A stretch of DNA of 64,000 nt from Bettongia penicillata ogilbyi (GCA_023548195.1 JAJHZJ010000335.1:4869967-4933966), one strand, 5' to 3'. Positions 47,690 to 58,902 are shown, counted from the first letter of the stretch. Program-made: numbers and translations. Notes: a model not told the origin generated them from the sequence alone.

Positions 47690-48025
47690 TCTCCAGAAAT
47701 TCATCATCCTGTAAGATCAGATCAACTCAGAAACTCACAGCTCTTGAGGACCCCCTATCCCTAGGACTCTCCTCTCTCTTGGACTGGAGAAGGTAGAGGG
47801 TGGAGATTGGAGAAATTCCCAGATCCAGATTTAAGGAGAGATCCTCTCCTGCTGGGTTCTAGGCCTTCATTGTGCCCCCTTTCCACCTTTTCAGCTTATT
47901 TTCATATTTTGTCTTTCTTGGTGTATTGTGAGCTCCTTGAGAGTTTTTGTCCTTTTTTGTATCCCAAGCACTTAATCCAGTGTCTGGGACATAGGAGGTG
48001 ATTAATAAATGTTTTCTAACTTTAC
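47690..48025 (+). repeat. L2 LINE 3' end
   Basis: 'ggtgtattgtgagctccttg', 'ttttgtatcccaagcactta', 'gtgtctgggacataggaggt' and 'gattaataaatgttttctaa' form the L2 terminus in sense. Confidence 0.8.
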
Positions 48026-48199
48026 TGACATGTTGAATTTGTGATATCTTGCAGCAGGTCATGACCCTACAGTTCAAGAAGCCCTGATCTAGAGGATATC
48101 CTGTCCAAGATGTCTACTAGGTAGTAGGAGATGCAAGCCTGGAGGTTAGGGGCTGGAAAAGCAGAACTGAAAATAATCAGCACAGAGATAATAATTCAA

Positions 48200-48600
48200 T
48201 CCATTAGAATTGAGATGGTATAGAGGAAGAAGAGGACCCCAGACAAACCTCCTCAAAACTCTTCAGCTGGCAAATGTCCTTTCTAAATTGCGGTGCTGAG
48301 AACCAAACACAATTCTGCAGAAGTGACCTTGCAAGAGCAGAGGCTGTGGGACTCATTCTCTCTGGGGTCCTGGATGGCAGGCTTTCCTTAACACTCACTG
48401 AGAAGATGTCAACTTTTGGGAGCTGCCATGTTGTACTGAGCTCCCACCCTTCCCAAACCCTTGTTTCTTGTTCATGAGAACCAGTTTCTGGCTTCCCTTT
48501 CCCCAACTTGTACTTGGGAAGGTGATCCTCTGAATCCAAGTGCAGAATTTTACATTGACTCCAGTGGATTTCATCTTGAGAGGGTGAGCTCAACACTCGA
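48200..48600 (-). repeat. CR1/L3 LINE remnant, antisense
   Basis: 'atgtcctttctaaattgcgg', 'tgctgagaaccaaacacaat', 'tctgcagaagtgaccttgc', 'gggagctgccatgttgtact' and 'gtgcagaattttacattgac' continue the same antisense CR1/L3 reading seen at 47075-47480. The two may be one element split by the L2 at 47690-48025. Confidence 0.65.
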
Positions 48601-48604
48601 GCTA

Positions 48605-49285
48605 GCCAAGGTGTTTTTGGATTGGGCTTTGTTCAGTCCAGCTGGGCCCAGGAAGGATTTGGTCAGACCAGAACACAGACTGCTTGTTTTTCACTTCACT
48701 TGCTTGGCTCTGGCTTTTCAGAAGTATGTAAATCACACTTTATTTTCAAATATCCATAAGAGAAAGGCTGAGCCTGACAACTGTATGCCTTATTTAAATA
48801 AATCATTCAGGTCAGATGCTTTTTCTGGGAAAAAAAAAACAAGTTCTTAACCCCTAGGGAGAAAGAGAGTCCCTAATTAAAGGGCTCTTTAGATAAAGAA
48901 TAAAGAGCTTCCAAGTTATCACTCAGAAGTAGCTTCTCTGTTCACTGAGTTTTTAATTCATGCTCAGGCCCCAATGAAACAACATTTTAATCAATCTTTT
49001 TCACAGATTAAAGAGAGCTCATTTGGAGAACAACATGGATTGATCAGAAAAGAACATTTCTTCTTGGTAAGAAGCCTGCTCCTTGGGCCACACCACTGAA
49101 CAGGCCACTTCTAGACTCTGGCGTTGATCAAAGTGCTCTAGCTCCTCCCAACACAGCAGTAAAGCACCTTTCAAAGACACTGAAAGGAAGATGTGCCCTC
49201 CGTGTAACAAGAAAACATATTTCAGGGTCACTGACCCTCATGGGCTGCAGTCTTAAATTGGGAACTGATCAAACTTTGAATGCTG
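48605..49285. other. Unassigned intronic sequence
   Basis: No gene or repeat is recognised. AT-rich around 48890-49010. Confidence 0.35.
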
Positions 49286-49289
49286 GGGG

Positions 49290-49375
49290 ACTTCACTCCT
49301 TGAATCCATTTCCTCATATGTAAATAAGGGGGCTCTGTGTTAAAAAAGGTTGAATTGATGCCCTTTGGTTTTATA
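49290..49375 (+). repeat. MIR 3' fragment
   Basis: 'ccatttcctcatatgtaaat' and 'aagggggctctgtg' match the MIR core in sense. Confidence 0.45.
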
Positions 49376-49384
49376 TAGTAGCTG

Positions 49385-49580
49385 ATGTGTATATTGCAAA
49401 TTGCTTTAGGTTTACCTGCTCATTTGCTCCTTTGGTGCTACTATTAATCCCATTTTACAGATGAGGAAACTAAGGAGTTCAAGTGATTTGTCCAGGATCA
49501 CCCAGTTTGTAAGGGTCTATGGCAGGACTTGAACTCAAGTCTTCCTGGCTCTAAGTCCAGGGCTCCATTCCTTACTTCAT
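49385..49580 (-). repeat. MIR-type SINE, antisense, near full length
   Basis: 'aatcccattttacagatgag', 'gaaactaaggagttcaagtg', 'gacttgaactcaagtcttcc' and 'tggctctaagtccagggctc' are in antisense order. Confidence 0.85.
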
Positions 49581-49799
49581 CTCATTTCCATCAAAGGCAA
49601 CCATGACCAAGAAAAATAATTCAACACAAACACTGGCTACAGAGGCTGCATCTGAAGATGTATATGACATTCTGAACTCGTTTTTTTCATTAAGAGCTAA
49701 CACTTCTCATCTGCGTTGGTGTAGTTGTGGGTGTTCTGTCCTTTTTGCTTATTTTTCTGGGTAGTAGTCTGTACAGATCTCCCCCCCCCCATTTCCCAG

Positions 49800-50048
49800 A
49801 AGGAGGGATGGAGATGGAGAGAGAAAGAGGGAGAGGGGAGAGGGAGAGAGGGAGAAGGAGAGAGGGAGAGAGAGAGACAGAGAGGAAGAGAGGGAGAGAA
49901 AGGAAGAGGGAGAGGGAGAGGGAGAGGGAAAGGGAGAGGGAGAGGGAGAGGGAGAGGGAGAGGGAGAGGGAGAGGGAGAGAGAGGGAGAGGGAGAGGGAG
50001 AGGGAGAGAGAGGGAGAGGGAGAGAGAGAGACAGAGAGAGAGAGAGAT
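49800..50048 (+). repeat. (GGGAGA)n purine minisatellite-like repeat, about 250 bp
   Basis: Long stretches of GGGAGA hexamers are mixed with GAGA and occasional GACAGA. All-purine on the plus strand and all-pyrimidine in the CSTPP1 transcript. The long Ser/Leu/Pro-rich and Arg/Glu-rich open frames across it are artefacts. Confidence 0.95.
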
Positions 50049-50084
50049 CCAATCAGTACAGTTGGGACAGAATCAGTAAAGGCT

Positions 50085-50425
50085 TCAGGTAGAAGCTGGA
50101 GCAGAAGCCCAACCCTGAAGGGAGAGATTCCATGAGAAGTGGAGGAAGCAATGCATTCCAGGCATGGGGATGAAGAGAATAAAGACATGATAATGATGAT
50201 GGGTAGCTATAGGGGAAGGATAGACAGAAGGACATTTTGGTTGGAACACAGAATATAGGAGAAGGATTTATGTACAATGTGTTTGAAAGAGCTTGGGGCT
50301 GAGTTGGAAGGGGCTTTCAGAGTTTCATCTTTTATCCTGGAGGTAAGAGGGAGTCACTGGAGTTTACAGAATATAAGAATAACAGTCAGATTCATGCTTA
50401 AAGAAAATAATTTTGGCAACAAAAA
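50085..50425 (-). repeat. L2 LINE body fragment, antisense
   Basis: 'gcaatgcattccaggcatgg', 'tttcatcttttatcctggag', 'gtaagagggagtcactggag' and 'tttacagaatataag' are inverted L2 body blocks. Confidence 0.65.
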
Positions 50426-50514
50426 AATCAGTCGTATTTGGTGTTAGTGAATGATAAAAACAGAAGAAGCATCATCTGACAGAAGACATCTGGTCATTTG
50501 ACGCTGTGGTGCTC

Positions 50515-51235
50515 AGGATAGCCTGAAAATGAATACAGTTTATGTAGTTGAAGAGAATGAAGAAAGAGGTCAAGAAATCCTAAGAGGAACTTCAGAAGGC
50601 CCTCTGGATCCAATGAGCATACATTTTGGTACTCAGTAACTTCGATGCCAAGTTAGGACTGGGGGAGGATGGTGGGTCAGAAAACAGGTGTGAAGATCCA
50701 AAGACTTCTAGGTACAAAGGTGACTCATGCCTTTATACCAGGAAAACTTTCTTCAAGGAAAGACTTGGTAGTTGTTGGACATGAAGAATACCAAATAACA
50801 CCACAAAGAACGAAAGTGATTATGTTTTAATAGTCAGGAAAAGACTTACTGTCGACGTGGAAGTTATCTCTGAACCAGCCACCTGTCGTTATAGCTGGAC
50901 CACTAAGTATCAGAGCAAAAAGCAGCAGCGGTGAAAAGCGAGAAGAATGAAGAAGAAAGGCGAGGTGTGCGTCTGAAGTGACTCAATCAGGAGCTACTTA
51001 GACAAGAACTAATCGTGAAAAATGGGCAATGAATAACACATGACATAAGCGCCAACTTATAATATAGACGTTTAATCCAATTATATTTGGATTAAACCAA
51101 TTATAATAATTTTATGTGCAAGTTTAACCAAAGTAAATAAATTGCCACAACAAGGAAATCAAAAGAACTTAAATAATAGCTTATTAGTCAACAGGCGCTT
51201 GACCTCGTCAAGCAGGGAGAGCTGGTAACCACAGG
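50515..51235 (+). pseudogene. RTE-clade LINE, endonuclease-domain segment
   Basis: Around 50635 the frame reads FDAKLGLGEDGG, matching the GDFNAKLG block of the AP-type endonuclease, then TFFKERLG, NESDYVLIVRKRLTVDVEVISE and an SDHR-equivalent region changed to CRYSW. The conserved catalytic blocks are damaged and stops are present. This is the 5' coding part of the plus-strand RTE whose RT part resumes at 51520 and 53350. Family: RTE clade; subfamily not determined. Confidence 0.6.
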
Positions 51236-51242
51236 CAACGCC

Positions 51243-51505
51243 ACTCAAATGTTGTTGCTCAGTCATTTCTCTGTCATGTCCAATTCATCATGACCCCATT
51301 TTTATTTTCTTGGCAAAGATACTGGAGTGGTTTGCCGGTTCCTTCTCCAACTCATTTTATACTTGAGGAAACTGAGGCAAACAGGGTCAAGTGACTTGCC
51401 TAGGGTCTCACTGCTAGTAAGTATCTGAGGCTGGATTTGAACACATGAAGATGAGTCTTCCTGATTCCAAGTCCACTGCTCTATCACTGAACTGTTTAGA
51501 TTCCC
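51243..51505 (-). repeat. tRNA-derived SINE with RTE-like tail, antisense, near full length
   Basis: 'gttgctcagtcatttctctg' plus 'catgaccccatttttatttt', then 'ttggcaaagatactggagtg', 'gtttgccggttccttctcca', 'ggaaactgaggcaaacaggg' and 'gtcttcctgattccaagtcc' is a full antisense copy of the common marsupial SINE. Its tail resembles RTE/BovB tails. It sits inside the plus-strand RTE coding region, so it inserted later. Confidence 0.85.
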
Positions 51506-51519
51506 TTAGAATATAAACT

Positions 51520-51890
51520 CATTTGTAAAATACTGTAAAGAAAGGTGATAGAGGATTATGAGCAGAATCTCTGCTCTGTAGTAGACAGTAAAAGCAGTCT
51601 AAAGAAAATTCAGTAAGAAAATCAGAGAAGCAAAGTTATCCCGAGGGCACATAGGGATGAAAATACAACAAACAGATGAAAAATGGAAAACATCTAGTAA
51701 GATTTTTACCATTAAAGACAATGGAGACACTAAAAGCTGCCAGACTGGATCAAGTATATTAGAGGTGATCCGTGTTAGAGGCAACACATCTATGAAGGCA
51801 TCGAAGGATGAATTCACAAAATATCTGACAGAGGGGACGAGATAACAAGGACATGAAAAAACCTCAGCAACAACACCAATGACTCCTGAC
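51520..51890 (+). pseudogene. RTE-clade LINE, linker and start of the RT domain
   Basis: The frame at 51657-51845 reads EVIRVRGNTSMKASKDEFTKYLTEG, followed in sequence by WKNLSNN-like text. This matches the N-terminal RT region of RTE ORF2 (equivalent of 'F T K x L x E G x I P x x W K'). It is the continuation of the endonuclease part at 50515-51235 and is cut by the antisense RTE from about 51900. Confidence 0.55.
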
Positions 51891-51899
51891 TTCTCATCA

Positions 51900-53345
51900 T
51901 ACTCTCCTGGTTGTCCTTCATGCTTGAAGAGGGTCAAAATGATATCACTATATCAAGGTCAAGGAGCAGTGCATCTGACTGTGGTGAATCGTCCCAAAAG
52001 GCGTAAGGAAAGCTCTGTCACAATAATCCATATGAACGTCTGGTGTGGAGATGTCTCATGTTTCTTTTGAGCTACTGTGATTTTGCTTTGCTCATAGGGC
52101 ACAGGGCCTTCTCTGAGGTGAGTATGCCACACTGGGTGGTCCTGTGCCAGTGCCTCCCATGTCTCCCGATCAATTCCAAAGTTCTTCAGAGAAATCTTGA
52201 GAGTATCCTTGTATTGCTTTTTCTGACCTTTGTGTGAGTGTTTGCCTTATATGAATTTTCTGTAAAATAGTCTTTTAGATAAACATATGTTTAATATTCA
52301 AACAGCATGACCAACCCATTGGAGTTGTGCTCTCTGAAGCAGAGTTTGAATGTTTGGCAATTTGGTTTGAGGAAGGACCTCAGTGTCTGGTACTTTACCG
52401 TGCAAGGTGATCTTCAGATTCTTCCTATGACAATTCAAATGGAAATGATTCCTGTTTCCTGGCATGGTGCTGGTATACCGTCCAGTTTCACAGATATACA
52501 GCAATGAAGTCAGCACAATGGTTCTGTCAACCTTAAGTTTGGTAGGCAGCCTAACACCTCTTCTCTCCCACATTTTTCTTTGGAGTCTCCAAAGGAAACT
52601 TTGGAGCTAGCTAGCTCAGGAATGTGTACATCAGCCTCATTATCAATGTGTACATCCCTGGAAAGTACACTACCACAGTAAGTGAACTTATCCACAGCAT
52701 TCAATGTTTCTCTATTTGCTGTAACTGATGGTGGGGTGGATGGTGTGGTGCTGGCTGATGGACAGCCTCTATTTTCTTGGTGTTAAACATCAGGCTAAAA
52801 TTAGCAAAAATGGCAGGTAATCCATTCAAACTCCATTGCATCTCAGCCTCAGAGGCTGCACTGAGTACACATCGTCTGTGAGCAAAAAGTCACACACCAA
52901 TTTTCCTTCCACTTTAGTTTTAGCTTGTAGCTTTTTCAAGTTAAATAACTTACCATTAGTGTGGCAGTTGACCTGGATGCCATTTCTGTCCTCACTGAAG
53001 GCATCTGACAGCATTACTGAAAACATCATGCTAAAAAGCATGGGAGCAAGCACACAGCCCTGTTTCACTCCATTGGTGACTGAGAAAGCGCAGGAACATG
53101 ACATTGTGGAACTGGCATACAATACTGATGAATTTCTCCAGCAACCAAATTTTGCCATAATCTTCTACAAGCCTTCATGACTAACAGTTTCAAAGGTCCC
53201 AGTCAGATAGACAAATATTATATACAGACCTCTGTTTTGCTCCTAGAATTTCTCCTGGAGTTGTCAGGCAGAAAACACCATATGGACCATTCATCACTCC
53301 TTTCTGAAGTCATACTGGCTCTTGGATAGGTGATCATCTTCCAGG
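51900..53345 (-). pseudogene. Second RTE-type LINE, RT and C-terminal region, antisense
   Basis: Minus frames contain, from right to left, HLEDDHLSKSQYDFRKE (fingers), VTNGVKQGCVLAPMLFSMMF (palm, residues typical of this family), FLLTDDVYSV (the FADD active-site region altered to LTDD), VDKFTYCGSVLSRDVHI, then ERRGVRLPTKLKV, HFHLNCHRKNLKITL, and RAQLQWVGHAV. The C-terminal part continues to about 52070, and a 3' tail with 'catgaaggacaac' ends near 51900. Frameshifts split it. It is a different family from the plus-strand RTE around it. Confidence 0.75.
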
Positions 53346-53349
53346 TGAA

Positions 53350-54460
53350 GGATCAGACTGTAAGACTCATCTATACACAAATTGAGGCCATCCTCAATGA
53401 GGGTATTAGCAGGGGAAAAGCAAGTTTTCAAAAACAGCAGTCTGTAATGGATCAGATCTTTGCTGTTTCTCAAGTGACTTAAAGATGCAAAGAATATAAG
53501 ATCCCACTGTGTTTATAGTTTATTGATCATGAAAAACTGATGAAATCTTTTAAGAAGGCATTCTGCATACATCAAAATCTTTGAAGATTCTTTGACAGGT
53601 AGACCAGAAAAAACCCTGTTCAAACCTCTGATCATAACCATTAGGTGAGGTATAAAGTAGGGAGACCTATGTTCATGAAAGGTGCTTGCCAACATGATAG
53701 CAGAGGTCCACAGAAGAATCTAAGCTGAGGAGGTAATCCTTATGGACGACGAGGTCCTCCACATACTCCTGCTGCAGATGATATCACATGGTTTTATTGA
53801 GCCCCAGAACTTTGCAGAGCTTGCTTAGAAATATGTAACTACTCAAAACAGCTTGGCCTTACCATCCACACAGAGAAAACCAAGTGGATGAAGACCTATT
53901 GCCCAGATTATGAAGTGCAGTGGAACAGATACCTTATACAGCTCGTCCATCAGTACAGAGGTCTAAGACCAGCAATATAAGTGGAGCCCAGTATTAAACA
54001 GGAGGAGAGAAGGCTGAATTACCTTTAGGAAAATGCTTCTTTAACGATCCTAAACTTCTCCTAGAAACAAAGAATCTTTAAAATACTAATATTTTACTGG
54101 TACTGTTGTATGGCTGTGAAACATGGAATACCATAAGTATTCCATGAGTGTCACATAGACAGCAATAGGAAGGTGTGTGGTAGGTGTGAACATATAGCAT
54201 GAACATATAGCAATGAAGAACTTCAGGGAAGAACAGGGGTTTAAAAAAATCATGAAGGAAGTGTATGATAGGAAGAGAAAACAGGCTGACAGTCCAGTAT
54301 CCACTGATAGCTTTTCCTCTTTCAAAAGAAATCTAGGAAGCCTTCCAGCATGCTGGGTAAACTCTTCCCTCCTCCAATGGCAAATTTATGGGAAGGTTTG
54401 GAGAAGATCAGCATAGAGCAGTCAAGTCTGGATCACTTGGGAACATCCTGATTAATAAGG
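53350..54460 (+). pseudogene. RTE-clade LINE, RT core to C-terminus
   Basis: Plus frames read YTQIEAILNEGISRGKASFQKQ (fingers), MDQIFAVSQV, then around 53830-53930 NSLALPSTQRKPSG and CPDYEVQ-equivalent text (atgaagacctattgcccag region), a 'CCMAVKHG' stretch near 54105 (the LLYGCETW block), FREEQGFKKIMKEVYDRKRKQA (54221-54290) and QIYGKVWRRSA near 54412. This is RTE ORF2 order from RT to C-terminus, with many stops. Together with 50515-51890 it forms one element of about 2.2 kb of coding sequence split by insertions. Confidence 0.65.
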
Positions 54461-54629
54461 GTAGAGTCCCTTTTGAGTATTTGAATACTGAGCCACTTGT
54501 CTGGAGGAAAGTATTTTCATTCTCATTTCTCTCACTATTGGTGATTCAAAGCATACTTTCATGGGGTCACTTGGGGTTTACCAACAATCTTTGAAAACAA
54601 TGTCTTTGGTCACTTGTTTATTAGCAAAT

Positions 54630-54690
54630 GACAATAGATGATTTCTGAGGTTCCTGCCAGTTCTAGTTCCTATCACCTTATATCAAGGCT
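54630..54690 (+). repeat. SINE 3' fragment
   Basis: 'agatgatttctgaggttcct' and 'gccagttctagttcctatca' match the 3' part of the marsupial MIR-type SINE. Confidence 0.5.
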
Positions 54691-55014
54691 CTAGATGGCC
54701 CTTAATTTGTTTCTGGTATTTCTTCTACAACACAGAGCATTCCCCAGAATAGATGCTAGACAAGAAGAGTCAGGTAAAAAATACGCCAGAAATACCTGCC
54801 GTGCACCTAACACTGTATGGGACAAAGGTGCTTGGCCCTGACAGAGGAAGTGTAGAGTTGTATCATTCCCCTATGCTATTAATGATGATGGCTAAATGTG
54901 TGCTATCCATTCTAGTGAAACTTCAGTGCAGATTAAATATAGAAAGTCTGTTAGCGATAAGAGTCAACGAAGCCATTCAGGAGAAACAGAAGGGACAGTT
55001 AGCTCCAAAAGAAA

Positions 55015-55400
55015 TGATGACTATGAAGACTTAGAAAAAATTTGGGAACACATGTATGAACTCATGCAGAGCAAAGTAAGAAGAAGCAGGAGAATGATTT
55101 ATCTGACAAATGCAATAATGTAAAGGAAAACAACCCTGAAAGGCTTGAGAGCTCTGATCAATGCAGCGACCAATAATGCAATCAGAGGAACTGATGATTA
55201 AGCATGTCCCCTGACAGCTGAAGAAGAAGTCATGGACAGTGGGTAGAGAACAAGGCATACATCTTCAGATGCAGTCTATGGGATGATCTGTTCTGCTAAA
55301 CTGTAATTGTAAGGGAAGCTTTGTGGTGGAAGGAGGGAGTCATCAGGTGGTGACGATAATGTTAGAAAAGAGCATCAATAAAACATTTTAAAATAAGGAG
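55015..55400 (+). repeat. Old L1 LINE 3' end
   Basis: The frame ending at 55123 reads WEHMYELMQSKVRRSRRMIYLTNAIM, matching the end of marsupial L1 ORF2. It is followed by 'gctctgatcaatgcagcgac' and 'cagaggaactgatgattaag', typical of the 3'UTR of an older L1 family. Confidence 0.55.
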
Positions 55401-55639
55401 GAAAAATAAGAAGTAGAATCCCATGATATTTTGCCCTTGAGGACCTCTTGTCTAGATGGGGCATACAAATATACCAATATGGATTACCCACGGGCCACGG
55501 ATTTAGGTTCACATATGTGGGAGGTATTTTCAGGTAAGTGCATCCCACATGATTCAAGTCCCCATGGTGAAACTAGATATTTACTTATTATCATGCTAAA
55601 AGAAACAGGAGAATAAAAGCATAGATTCAGCAAAAGCTC

Positions 55640-55970
55640 TTAATCAGGACAAGAAAAACTAAAAACCATCTAATACTCTCATACCAGTTCTCCAATGTTT
55701 GTGTTCTCAGCAGTCTGGGTCTAAGGCTTTCTGATCCACAAAACAGAGAAGAACACAAAGGCTCTCTGACAGCCTTGAGGCCCTGTACCTCTGGCTCTTG
55801 TGTGTCCCTGGGTCCCTGCTGTAGCATATGCAGCCTCAACATGTCCTAAAAGAACATAGATGAGCCTCAATATTGCAGGCTGGCTCCAGGACTCAGGACA
55901 TCTCACCATCTCTCCTGTCTAATAAATCTCTCAGACTTCTACTTATCTCTTCATCAGGATGATACCTTCT
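55640..55970 (+). repeat. Possible LTR-like segment
   Basis: C/T-rich sequence ends in 'ctcctgtctaataaatctct' and 'cagacttctacttatct', resembling an LTR R-U5 with an AATAAA signal at about 55920. There is no second LTR or internal region. Weak. Confidence 0.3.
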
Positions 55971-56085
55971 TGCTGCCAAAATCCTCCCATGGGGATTTTA
56001 AATATTGATGACTCTCCTGAGATGTGAACTTTAGGGTCTGGGTCCTCTAGTGCCCAATGGGATATGTAACACACAAGGAACATTG

Positions 56086-57117
56086 AGGGGGTAGAGCCAA
56101 GATGGTGGAGTAGAAGGATGGACCTGCTGTAGCTCTCCCCCCAAGTCCATAAAATACCTGTAAAAATGACTCTAAACAAATTCTAGAGCAGCAGAAGCCC
56201 AAAACGACAGGGTGAAAGAGATTTCTAGACCAAGAAAGCCTGGAAGGCTGACAGGAAAGGTCTATGGCCCCAGACTTGGAGCAGAGAGCAGCCCAGCCTT
56301 GGCTGCACAGAGGCATGACAGGGACAGGACTGAAACAGGCTTCAGAGTACAGAATCCTGGATAGTAGGTGAAGTTTCTAGATTCCTCAACCCACAAATGC
56401 CAGAGAGAGCTTCAAAGATCAATGAGAACGCTCTTCCACCTGGGTGAGAAGGGAGCAGGGTCCTGCCCTAGCCCTGGTCCCAACAGGCTGCAGCTTCCAT
56501 TTTTGGAGCCCTTGGCCTAAAGACTGAGGGGGAATCAAATGGCTGATCTGAATCTCAGCCCTGAGTGGTGGCCCTGGGGTAAGAAGGAGCGCTGGTGTGG
56601 TGGAACTGGAGGTAGTTGTGGAGAGAGAGCCCTACTCCTAGATCTGAGGTAGAAAAGCTTGTGGTTGCTCCCAGACCAGAGTGCAGGCCAGGAGAGGAGT
56701 AACTCCTCTCTATTGATTGTGCCACCTTGGAGGAACTAAGAACTTAGAGGCTCCTGGAGTATACCCTCCACTTGACAAAGGACTCAAAAGTCAAATAAGT
56801 GTCTAAAAGGGAAAAAAGATGACTACAGAAGGTTACTTTCTTTGTGAACAGATATTTTCCTCCATCCTTTTGGAAGAGGAAGAACAAAGGGTACCATCAG
56901 AGGAAGAAAAAGAAGTTAAGGCTTCTGCATCCAAAACCTGCAAAATAAATTTGCAATAGAACAGCTCAAAAAAAGATTTTGAAAATCAAGTAAGAGTGGT
57001 GGAAAAAAAATTGGGGAGATAAATGAGAGTGATGCAAGAAAATCATGAAAAGTGAGTCAACAGCTTGCTACCCAAAAAATGCTGAAGAAAGTAACACCTT
57101 TAAAAACAGACTAGCCC
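56086..57117 (+). repeat. Outer HAL1/L1 element, 5' part (5'UTR and start of ORF1)
   Basis: It begins 'gagggggtagagccaagatgg'-like, the hallmark start of marsupial L1/HAL1 5'UTRs, and ORF1 starts with an ATG at 56819. ORF1 contains stops and runs to 57117, where it is interrupted by the inner element. It resumes at 59946. Confidence 0.85.
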
Positions 57118-57839
57118 GGGGCAGAGCCAAGATGGCAGAGTAGAAAGACACACATATGCCAGCTCTCCCCACACAGCCCAAAAAAATACCCGTAGAGAGG
57201 GACTCTCAACAAATTTTGGAGCAGCAGAAGTGGAGAACAACAGAGTGAAGGAGATTTCCAGCCCAGGGTGACCTGAATGGCCCACAGGAAACATCTGTAG
57301 CACCGGATGTGGATCGGAGCCCAACCCAGCCTTAGCCGTGCGAACAGCCCTTGGTGGGGCAGAATCTCCAGTCCCAGCAGCAGCAGTTCACAGATACCTC
57401 AACCCACAGGTGCCAAAGGTCAGTGACAGGGTTTTTTCAGCTGGCCAGGAAGGGAGAAGGGCCGTCAGGCAGTGGCTGCAGAGTCCACATTGGGCAGGCA
57501 GCATCAGTTCCCACAGCAGCCCCTACAGCAGCCTGCATCCATTGTTGGATCGTAAAAACCCTGGGGGTACTGAGGAGCTGATTATTACCTCAGCCCTGTG
57601 TAGAGGCCCTGAGGGAGCTGATCTTTATCTGACACTGAATGGCTGCGGAACTGGAGGTCAGGTGGCTGTGGAGAGGAAACTCTGCTAAGATTCTGAGCAC
57701 AAAAATCTCTCCCTGCTCCCAGACCAGTGAACACACTTGATTGCGCCACCTTGGAGGAACTGAGATCTTACAGATCCCCAGAGTATACCCTACTTGTGAA
57801 AAAGGACACAAAAAGTTAAAAAAAAAGGAAAAAAATAAG

Positions 57840-58902
57840 TATATAGAAGATTACTTTCTTGGTGAACAGATATCTTCTCCCATCCTTTCAGATGAGGAAG
57901 AACAATGCTTACCATCAGGGAAAGACATAAAAATCAAGGTTGCTGTATCCCAAGCATCCAAAATAAATATTCAATGGTCTCAGGCCATGGAAGAGCTCAA
58001 AAAGGATTTTGAAAATCAAGTAAGAGAGGTGGAGGAAAAATTGGGAAGAGAAATGAGAGAGATGCAAGAAAAGCATGAAAAGCAGGTTAACACCTTGCTA
58101 AAGGAGACCCAAAAAATACTGAAGAAAATAACACTTTTAAAAATAGGCTAATGCAATTGACAAAACAGGTTGGAAAAGCCCATAAGGAGAAGAATGCTTT
58201 CAAAAGCAGAATTAGCCAAATGGAAAAGGAGGTTCAAAAGCTCACTGAAGAAAATAGTTGTTTAAAAATTAGAATGGAACAGATGGAAGCTAATGACTTT
58301 ATGAGAAACCAAGAAATCATAAAACAAAACCAAAAGAATGAAAAAATGGAAGAGAATGTGAAATATCTCATTGGAAAAACAACTGATCTGGAAAATAGAT
58401 CCAGGAGAAACAATTTAAAAATTATGGGACTACCTGAAAGCCATGATCAAAAAAAGAGCGTAGACATCATCTTTTATGAAATTATCAAGGAAAACTGCCC
58501 TGAGATTCGAGAACCAGAAGGCAAAATAAGCATTGAAAGAATCCATCGATCACCGCCTGAAAGAGATCCAAAAAGAGAAACTCCTAGGAATCTTGTGGCC
58601 AAATTCCAGAATTCCCAGGTCAAGGAGAAAATATTGCAAGCAGCTAGAAAGAAACAATTCAAGTATTGTGGAAATACAATCAGAATAACACAAGATCTAG
58701 CAGCTTCTACATTAAGGGATCAAAGGGCATGGAATATGATATTCCAGAAGTCAAAGGAACTATGACTAAAACCAAGAATCACCTACTGAGTATAATACTT
58801 CAGGGGAAAAAAATGGTCTTCCAATGAAATAGAGGACTTTCAAGTGTTCTTGATAAAAAGACCAGAGCTGAAAAGAAAATCTGACTTTCAAACACAATAA
58901 TC
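57840..58902 (+). pseudogene. HAL1/L1 ORF1 in the inner element, frameshifted
   Basis: L1 ORF1p is an RNA-binding chaperone that coats element RNA in the cytoplasm. Here a Lys/Glu-rich coiled coil (ELKKDFENQVREVEEKLGRE) is followed, after a frame change at a six-A run (58111-58116), by more coiled coil, an RRM (NNLKIMGLPESHD; the loop before the CTD) and a CTD (VAKFQNSQVKEKILQAARKK, then IRITQDLAASTLRDQRAWNM). A TGA at about 58763 replaces a glycine codon of the sister copy and cuts off the last 40-50 codons. The usual start ATG (present at 56819 in the outer copy) is lost. Confidence 0.85.

Noticed and set aside
48461..48850. 129-codon plus-strand open frame
   Set aside because: The first part is antisense CR1/L3 and the rest has no domain. 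No splice sites consistent with an exon.
49690..50188. Long Ser/Leu/Pro-rich and Arg/Glu-rich frames, one of 163 codons
   Set aside because: Translations of the GGGAGA simple repeat in different frames.
57741..58151. Overlap of stop and start codons (TAATG) in the HAL1 ORF1 as evidence of coupled translation
   Set aside because: The sister copy has no ATG at that position, and the split is better explained by a one-base deletion in the A run.
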